Shown piece by piece: positions 1 to 7,060 of a stretch of 7,060 bases of DNA (position 1 is the stretch's first letter; every line of letters starts with the position of its first letter). Source of the DNA: Deinococcus sp. (lineage in GTDB: Bacteria > Deinococcota > Deinococci > Deinococcales > Deinococcaceae); contig NZ_JAUNHK010000041.1 in NCBI RefSeq assembly GCF_030523985.1, forward strand, positions 15,773-22,832, read 5' to 3'. Under the pieces are notes generated by a model that was not told where the DNA came from, ran no database searches, and saw only the letters and a program-made list of their open reading frames with translations. Both the position numbers and the translations under genes were made by a program.

Positions 1-35
1 ACTGACGTGTTTCAGAGCGTAGGCCAAGGGTTGCC

Positions 36-52
36 TTACGCCAAGGTCAGAA
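36..52 (+). promoter_or_regulatory. Candidate RDRM (DdrO operator) upstream of uvrA, weak
   Basis: The 17-mer TTACGCCAAGGTCAGAA matches the published Deinococcus radiation/desiccation response motif, TTATGTCATTGACATAA, at 11 of 17 positions, with five of seven matches in each outer half-site. The uvrA gene of D. radiodurans is among the genes reported to belong to that regulon, which the repressor DdrO controls. The site lies 124 nt before the uvrA ATG. No convincing -35/-10 pair can be seen beside it, and a match this good could arise by chance in a leader this long roughly one time in ten (simple binomial estimate). Inference only. Confidence 0.33.
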
Positions 53-100
53 CGTGATTCAGGGGCCAGGAAGGGAAGTGTCGAGGAGCTGAGCTGTCGA

Positions 101-129
101 GAGGTCGAGAAAAATCTATCGCCGACCTC
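101..129 (+). repeat. Inverted repeat in the uvrA leader
   Basis: GAGGTCG (101-107) and CGACCTC (123-129) are perfect 7-bp inverted repeats around a 15-nt AT-rich loop. The word GTCGAG occurs three times just before or within it (80-85, 96-101, 104-109), and its reverse complement CTCGAC lies at 127-132, so alternative pairings are possible. It ends 37 nt before the uvrA Shine-Dalgarno. It may be a 5' UTR hairpin or a protein-binding site; there is no U-tract, so it is not a terminator. Confidence 0.35.
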
Positions 130-175
130 GACGGTTTGACCCGGACACCTCCCGACCTGCGCCGCAAGGAGCAAC

Positions 176-3181
<3,006 letters not shown>

Positions 3182-3249
3182 GTGTCTAGAATAAAAGAAA
3201 AATTAAGAATTCATTAACATGTCCTGACTATTGGAAAATGGTCACTCTG

Positions 3250-3255
3250 TAAATT
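3250..3255 (+). promoter_or_regulatory. Possible -10 box for the protease gene
   Basis: TAAATT fits the TAnnnT pattern of Deinococcus -10 boxes and lies 57 nt before the likely protease ATG. No good -35 hexamer is present at 16-18 nt spacing. If used, transcription would begin at about 3262, essentially at the left edge of the perfect inverted repeat 3261-3290. This is an AT-rich stretch, so chance matches are likely. Confidence 0.22.
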
Positions 3256-3260
3256 CTGGC

Positions 3261-3290
3261 TTAGATGTGAAGTGTGCGCCTCACATCTAA
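3261..3290. repeat. Perfect 10-bp inverted repeat, operator or mRNA 5' hairpin
   Basis: TTAGATGTGA (3261-3270) and TCACATCTAA (3281-3290) are exact inverted repeats separated by 10 nt. The element lies 79 nt after the uvrA stop and 21 nt before the protease ATG. The sequence after it (ACTCTATTTG) is not a U-tract and the stem is AT-rich, so a terminator for uvrA is unlikely. A two-half-site operator for a dimeric regulator, or a 5' hairpin protecting the protease mRNA, fits better. The symmetry is seen directly; the role is inferred. Confidence 0.5.
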
Positions 3291-3311
3291 ACTCTATTTG
3301 CGAGGTGAATG

Positions 3312-4340
3312 ATGCAGAGAAATAATTTTTTAGCTGCCCTGACCCTTGCGGCTTTACTGGTCGCTTGTGGTCAAGTAACCCCTGAAGCCAGACTCTCTGA
3401 ACAGAAAAAGATGGTTATTGAGGAAATCGCCCCTGGTCTCCCTGTAGTTAAAGAGGGTGCGTTGGGGGGACTTTCGGCAGAAAATACCAAGATTTTGAGG
3501 GAGCACACCTTCAGCAATGGAGAAGTTTTCAGGTACATAACGTTAGAAGATAAGGTCATCGATGGTGACATGGTTTTAGGAACTACAGAGGAGCTTCAAA
3601 AGGCATTCAGCGACTATGAAGATTTTTTAAAGGGAAAGCTAAAATCTCAGGGCGCAATGATTTACGGATGTAAGTTTGCGTTGTTTGGAAATTGCTTTGC
3701 TGGAGAAAAAGGGCGTACATGGCCTGCCAGTAGCTATGGCGGTGTGACCACTGTTCCTTATGACATTTCTGGAGTAGATTCATACCTCACTTCTGTCATT
3801 ACTCAAGCCATAAGTGATATTTAACAGGCGTCAAACGGTTATATCAAATTTGTTGATAATCCCAGTGCGGTAGATAAGATTTATTTTACTCAAGAAGCCA
3901 GTGGTGGCTGCTGGAGTTATCTTGGTAAGCAAGGTGGTGCTCAGCAACTCAATTTGGGCCGGGGGTGCGAGATAAAGGGTATAGCTATACATGAAATTCT
4001 TCATGCGCTTGGCATGGCACACGAGCATCAAAGACCTGATAGAGATGAATATCTCAGTATTGACACGTCATCTTTAACAGAAAAAGGTATTCAGCAAATC
4101 GTCTGGAAATATGCCTGGTCTGAAATGAACCATTATACATCCTTTGACTATGGTTCAATTATGATGTATCCGGCTAATGCTAATAGATACGGCCCTGATT
4201 TTACTTCTCTCACAGAAGGTACGATACTGACTCCTAAATATCCCTTATCGGCGGGAGTTGTTTTGGGGCAGCGCAATGGTCTCAGTGATTTGGATAAACT
4301 TACCATTCAAAAGCGCTACAATGGAACCATCCTATACTAA
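3312..4340 (+). pseudogene. Astacin-family (M12A) zinc metalloprotease lipoprotein, interrupted by an in-frame TAA
   Basis: One reading frame runs from the ATG at 3312 to the TAA at 4338-4340, broken only by TAA at 3822-3824. The N-terminus is a lipoprotein signal: a basic MQRNN, a hydrophobic stretch, then lipobox LVAC with the acylated Cys at residue 19. A prosegment follows, then the start of the catalytic domain (TWPAS...TVPYDI). After the stop the same frame resumes with astacin features: YIKFVDN, GGCWSYLGK, the zinc site HEILHALGMAHEHQRPDRD (codons from 3990), and Met-turn SIMMYP (4155-4172). In the Met-turn the usual SxMHY His is Met, but the Tyr ligand is kept. Without readthrough only about 170 residues lacking the active site are made. 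No ATG, GTG or TTG with a ribosome site lies between the stop and HExxH that could restart the catalytic half. The second ATG of ATGATG is preferred because GAGG (3302-3305) is 6 nt away. Strongly AT-rich (one line in the second half is 35% GC). Secreted, lipid-anchored protease by family; probably inactive here. Confidence 0.83.
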
Positions 4341-4366
4341 TGTGCCAGAATAAATCTGGGGGGTTT

Positions 4367-4804
4367 ATGATAAAGTACCATATAACCTTGGCCTTCGGTG
4401 TATTAGGTCTTGCATCTTGCAATTTCAATCAACCGATTGATGGCAAAGAAGAGGTAGTTCTTCACAGTGCTGTTGGTAACTGGGCACTCACTTTTTCTAA
4501 CCCTGAGTACACAGCAGCTTTTCACACCCTTACAGTTAAAACACTTCTGATGGGTGGGGCGTTCCAATCCGAAGGGGCTAAAACTGCTGATGGAACACCT
4601 GTTCTTGTAGGAGAAGAAAACACTCCAGTTGCTTCAGGAAATGCCAGTTATGGCAATATCAGCTTCAACTTCCGCACCAAGTCCGATACGGTCAAGCTTT
4701 CTTGTGAAGGCTCTTTCAATGCCACTGATGACGCTTACTCTGGCACTTGCACCCGCGCCATCACAGGCGAGAAAGTCAGCCTGAGCATGAAGAAGCTGTC
4801 CTGA
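4367..4804 (+). CDS. Small lipoprotein of unknown function
   Basis: The 145-residue product begins with a lipoprotein signal (MIKYHITLAFGVLGLASC) whose lipobox LASC puts the acylated Cys at residue 18. The mature part is Ser/Thr/Asn/Gly-rich with alternating hydrophobic residues, suggesting a small beta-rich domain. Two late cysteines (in LSCEGSF and SGTCTR) could form a disulfide. I do not recognise the family. The start at 4367 is chosen over an ATG at 4340, which overlaps the protease stop, because a G-run (4358-4363) lies just upstream and the signal peptide begins properly there. It follows the broken protease by 26 nt with no promoter visible between them, so the two were probably cotranscribed. 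GC is about 42-52% over most of the gene and rises to 58% in the last 60 nt. A protease partner or inhibitor is possible but unproven. Confidence 0.75.
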   Translation: MIKYHITLAFGVLGLASCNFNQPIDGKEEVVLHSAVGNWALTFSNPEYTAAFHTLTVKTLLMGGAFQSEGAKTADGTPVLVGEENTPVASGNASYGNISFNFRTKSDTVKLSCEGSFNATDDAYSGTCTRAITGEKVSLSMKKLS

Positions 4805-4819
4805 GTTTCGCCCGATTGT

Positions 4820-4852
4820 CCCCCGTCCCAAACACTGAGGCGGGGGTTTTTT
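4820..4852 (+). terminator. Intrinsic terminator after the lipoprotein gene
   Basis: CCCCCG (4820-4825) pairs with CGGGGG (4841-4846), with some further pairing in the 15-nt interior, followed at once by six T (4847-4852). It lies 16 nt past the lipoprotein stop and closes the accessory patch. There is no matching A-tract on the other side, so it acts on the + strand only. Confidence 0.88.
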
Positions 4853-4872
4853 GTTGCTGTCCCTGGCCCCCG

Positions 4873-4881
4873 TGCTAAAAC
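4873..4881 (+). promoter_or_regulatory. Possible extended -10 for the membrane protein gene
   Basis: TGCTAAAAC has the TGn-TAnnn form of an extended -10 and ends 9 nt before the ATG at 4891, so the transcript would be leaderless or nearly so. TTGCTG at 4854-4859 is a weak -35 at 16-nt spacing, overlapping the tail of the preceding terminator. The last base of the hexamer is C rather than T, and AGGGA (4882-4886) could instead act as a Shine-Dalgarno from a promoter further upstream. Confidence 0.33.
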
Positions 4882-4890
4882 AGGGAACGC

Positions 4891-5505
<615 letters not shown>

Positions 5506-5554
5506 CCTTCCGGCCTGCCTAACCCGTCCTCGCCCCGACTGGCATAACAGGCGC

Positions 5555-5560
5555 TAGAAT
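5555..5560 (+). promoter_or_regulatory. -10 box giving a leaderless leuC leader transcript
   Basis: TAGAAT matches the TATAAT consensus at five of six positions and ends exactly 7 nt before the ATG at 5568. That is the spacing expected when transcription starts on the A of the start codon. No Shine-Dalgarno is present before that ATG, which supports leaderless translation. No clear -35 hexamer can be seen 16-18 nt upstream. Confidence 0.6.
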
Positions 5561-5567
5561 CGCAGTC

Positions 5568-5630
5568 ATGTTCAGCGCCGACCTGCCGAAAGCGGCCCCG
5601 ATGGGCCTTCTTCTTCGTCTGGGGCGTTGA
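5568..5630 (+). CDS. Leucine leader peptide of the leuC attenuator
   Basis: A 20-codon ORF, ATG 5568 to TGA 5628-5630, encodes MFSADLPKAAPM followed by GLLLRLGR. Five of its 20 codons are Leu: CTG at 5583 and 5619, and three consecutive CTT at 5607-5615. CTT is disfavoured in this GC-rich genome; every Leu codon I read in leuC is CTG or CTC. Ribosomes would therefore pause at the CTT run when charged tRNA-Leu for that codon is scarce. The run sits directly after a small perfect hairpin (GGCCC 5594-5598 with GGGCC 5603-5607). Its own -10 box lies 7 nt upstream, and an intrinsic terminator and the leuC ribosome site lie downstream. This is the standard layout of ribosome-mediated attenuation, with the peptide as the sensor. 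There is no protein-level function to expect. Function is inferred from layout, not from homology. Confidence 0.72.
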   Translation: MFSADLPKAAPMGLLLRLGR

Positions 5631-5685
5631 GCGCGATTTTCCCAGCGTTCTTTGTGTGCCCCCGCAGCCAAACAGAGCTGAGGGG
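5619..5685 (+). promoter_or_regulatory. Alternative (antiterminator) pairings in the leuC leader
   Basis: Three pairings compete with the terminator. CTGGGG (5619-5624) can pair with TCCCAG (5640-5645). TTCCCAGC (5639-5646) can pair with GCTGaGGGG (5677-5685, one bulged A), which uses up the 3' arm of the terminator. GGGGCGT (5621-5627) can pair with GTGCCCC (5656-5662), which uses up its 5' arm. A ribosome held on the Leu codons would cover the first element and free the second, allowing readthrough. A ribosome at the stop codon would cover both and leave the terminator free. Which antiterminator prevails cannot be decided by eye. Confidence 0.5.
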
Positions 5686-5693
5686 GTGTTTTT
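5659..5693 (+). terminator. Attenuator terminator before leuC
   Basis: CCCCC (5659-5663) pairs with GGGGG (5682-5686) and CAGC (5665-5668) pairs with GCTG (5677-5680), with one G/A mismatch between them and an 8-nt loop. TGTTTTT (5687-5693) follows. It lies 28 nt after the leader stop codon and 21 nt before the leuC ATG. There it would cut off leuC unless regulated, which is why it is read as an attenuator rather than as the end of the upstream gene. Confidence 0.82.
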
Positions 5694-5714
5694 CGTCTGG
5701 GGGAGGTTGTGACT

Positions 5715-7034
<1,320 letters not shown>

Positions 7035-7060
7035 GTGAGCGATTTTGCCCCCTTCCTGCT
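7035..7060 (+). CDS. Possible start of the next gene, cut by the window edge
   Basis: GTG at 7035 directly follows the leuC TGA and opens a frame reading MSDFAPFL (GTG read as Met) up to the window end. A tight junction of this kind suggests translational coupling in a leu operon. There is no strong ribosome site and only eight complete codons are visible, so neither the family nor the reality of the gene can be judged. Confidence 0.35.

Larger units (their letters stand above)
5614..5702 (+). repeat. 11-nt direct repeat linking leader codons and the leuC ribosome site
   Basis: TTCGTCTGGGG occurs at 5614-5624, inside the Leu-Arg-Leu-Gly codons of the leader peptide, and again at 5692-5702, running from the terminator U-tract into the leuC Shine-Dalgarno (G-run 5699-5703, then AGG). 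Both copies offer a G-run able to pair with the C-run of the terminator arm (5659-5663). The repeat is exact and seen directly; a regulatory role is inferred. Confidence 0.6.

Noticed and set aside
1..57. Tail of an upstream gene (frame 1 open to TGA at 55-57)
   Set aside because: Only 18 codons are visible, with no recognisable motif; chance openness is as likely.
3261..3290. Terminator of uvrA
   Set aside because: The stem is AT-rich with a 10-nt loop and is not followed by a U-tract.
3954..4340. Independent small protease starting at TTG 3954
   Set aside because: There is no ribosome site before the TTG, the start falls inside the astacin domain (after the CWSYLGK strand), and the frame is the direct continuation of the gene starting at 3312.
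4340..4366. Lipoprotein start at ATG 4340
   Set aside because: It would put nine extra polar residues before the signal peptide, and no ribosome site precedes it. ATG 4367 has a G-run just upstream.
5709..5714. leuC start at GTG 5709
   Set aside because: It would leave only 2 nt between the GGGAGG ribosome site and the start codon; ATG 5715 has proper spacing.

Overview
The window looks like a chromosomal segment of a Deinococcus-type bacterium. The backbone is GC-rich (about 65% where I counted lines of uvrA). UvrA carries the CxxH zinc variant, which as far as I recall is shared with Deinococcus-Thermus. The 3-isopropylmalate dehydratase is of the short LeuC/HacA type. Starts with a TAnnnT -10 box only 7 nt before an ATG fit the leaderless transcription common in Deinococcus. 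Species cannot be fixed from the sequence alone.

Layout, left to right: (1) 1-175, leader of uvrA, with a weak candidate for the radiation/desiccation response motif (36-52) and a small inverted repeat. (2) 176-3181, complete uvrA, the damage-recognition ATPase of nucleotide excision repair. (3) 3182-4804, an AT-rich accessory patch: a perfect 10-bp inverted repeat, an astacin-type metalloprotease lipoprotein gene split by one in-frame TAA, then a small unknown lipoprotein, closed by a strong intrinsic terminator (4820-4852). (4) 4891-5505, a six-helix membrane protein of unknown role. (5) 5506-5714, a leader region with a compact leucine attenuator. (6) 5715-7034, leuC, followed at once by the likely start of another gene.

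The best discovery candidate is the leuC leader. A -10 box (TAGAAT) sits 7 nt before a 20-codon ORF that contains three consecutive CTT leucine codons and a fourth Leu codon, then a stop. About 30 nt later comes a GC-rich hairpin with a U-tract, just before the leuC ribosome binding site. Several mutually exclusive pairings are visible, including an 11-nt direct repeat that places the same G-run in the leader codons and on the leuC Shine-Dalgarno. This reads as ribosome-mediated leucine attenuation working from a leaderless leader peptide. It also argues that the enzyme is leucine-pathway LeuC rather than lysine-pathway homoaconitase.

uvrA, the accessory patch and leuC show no sign of working together. 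The patch looks like an insertion between housekeeping genes, already decaying by a nonsense mutation.
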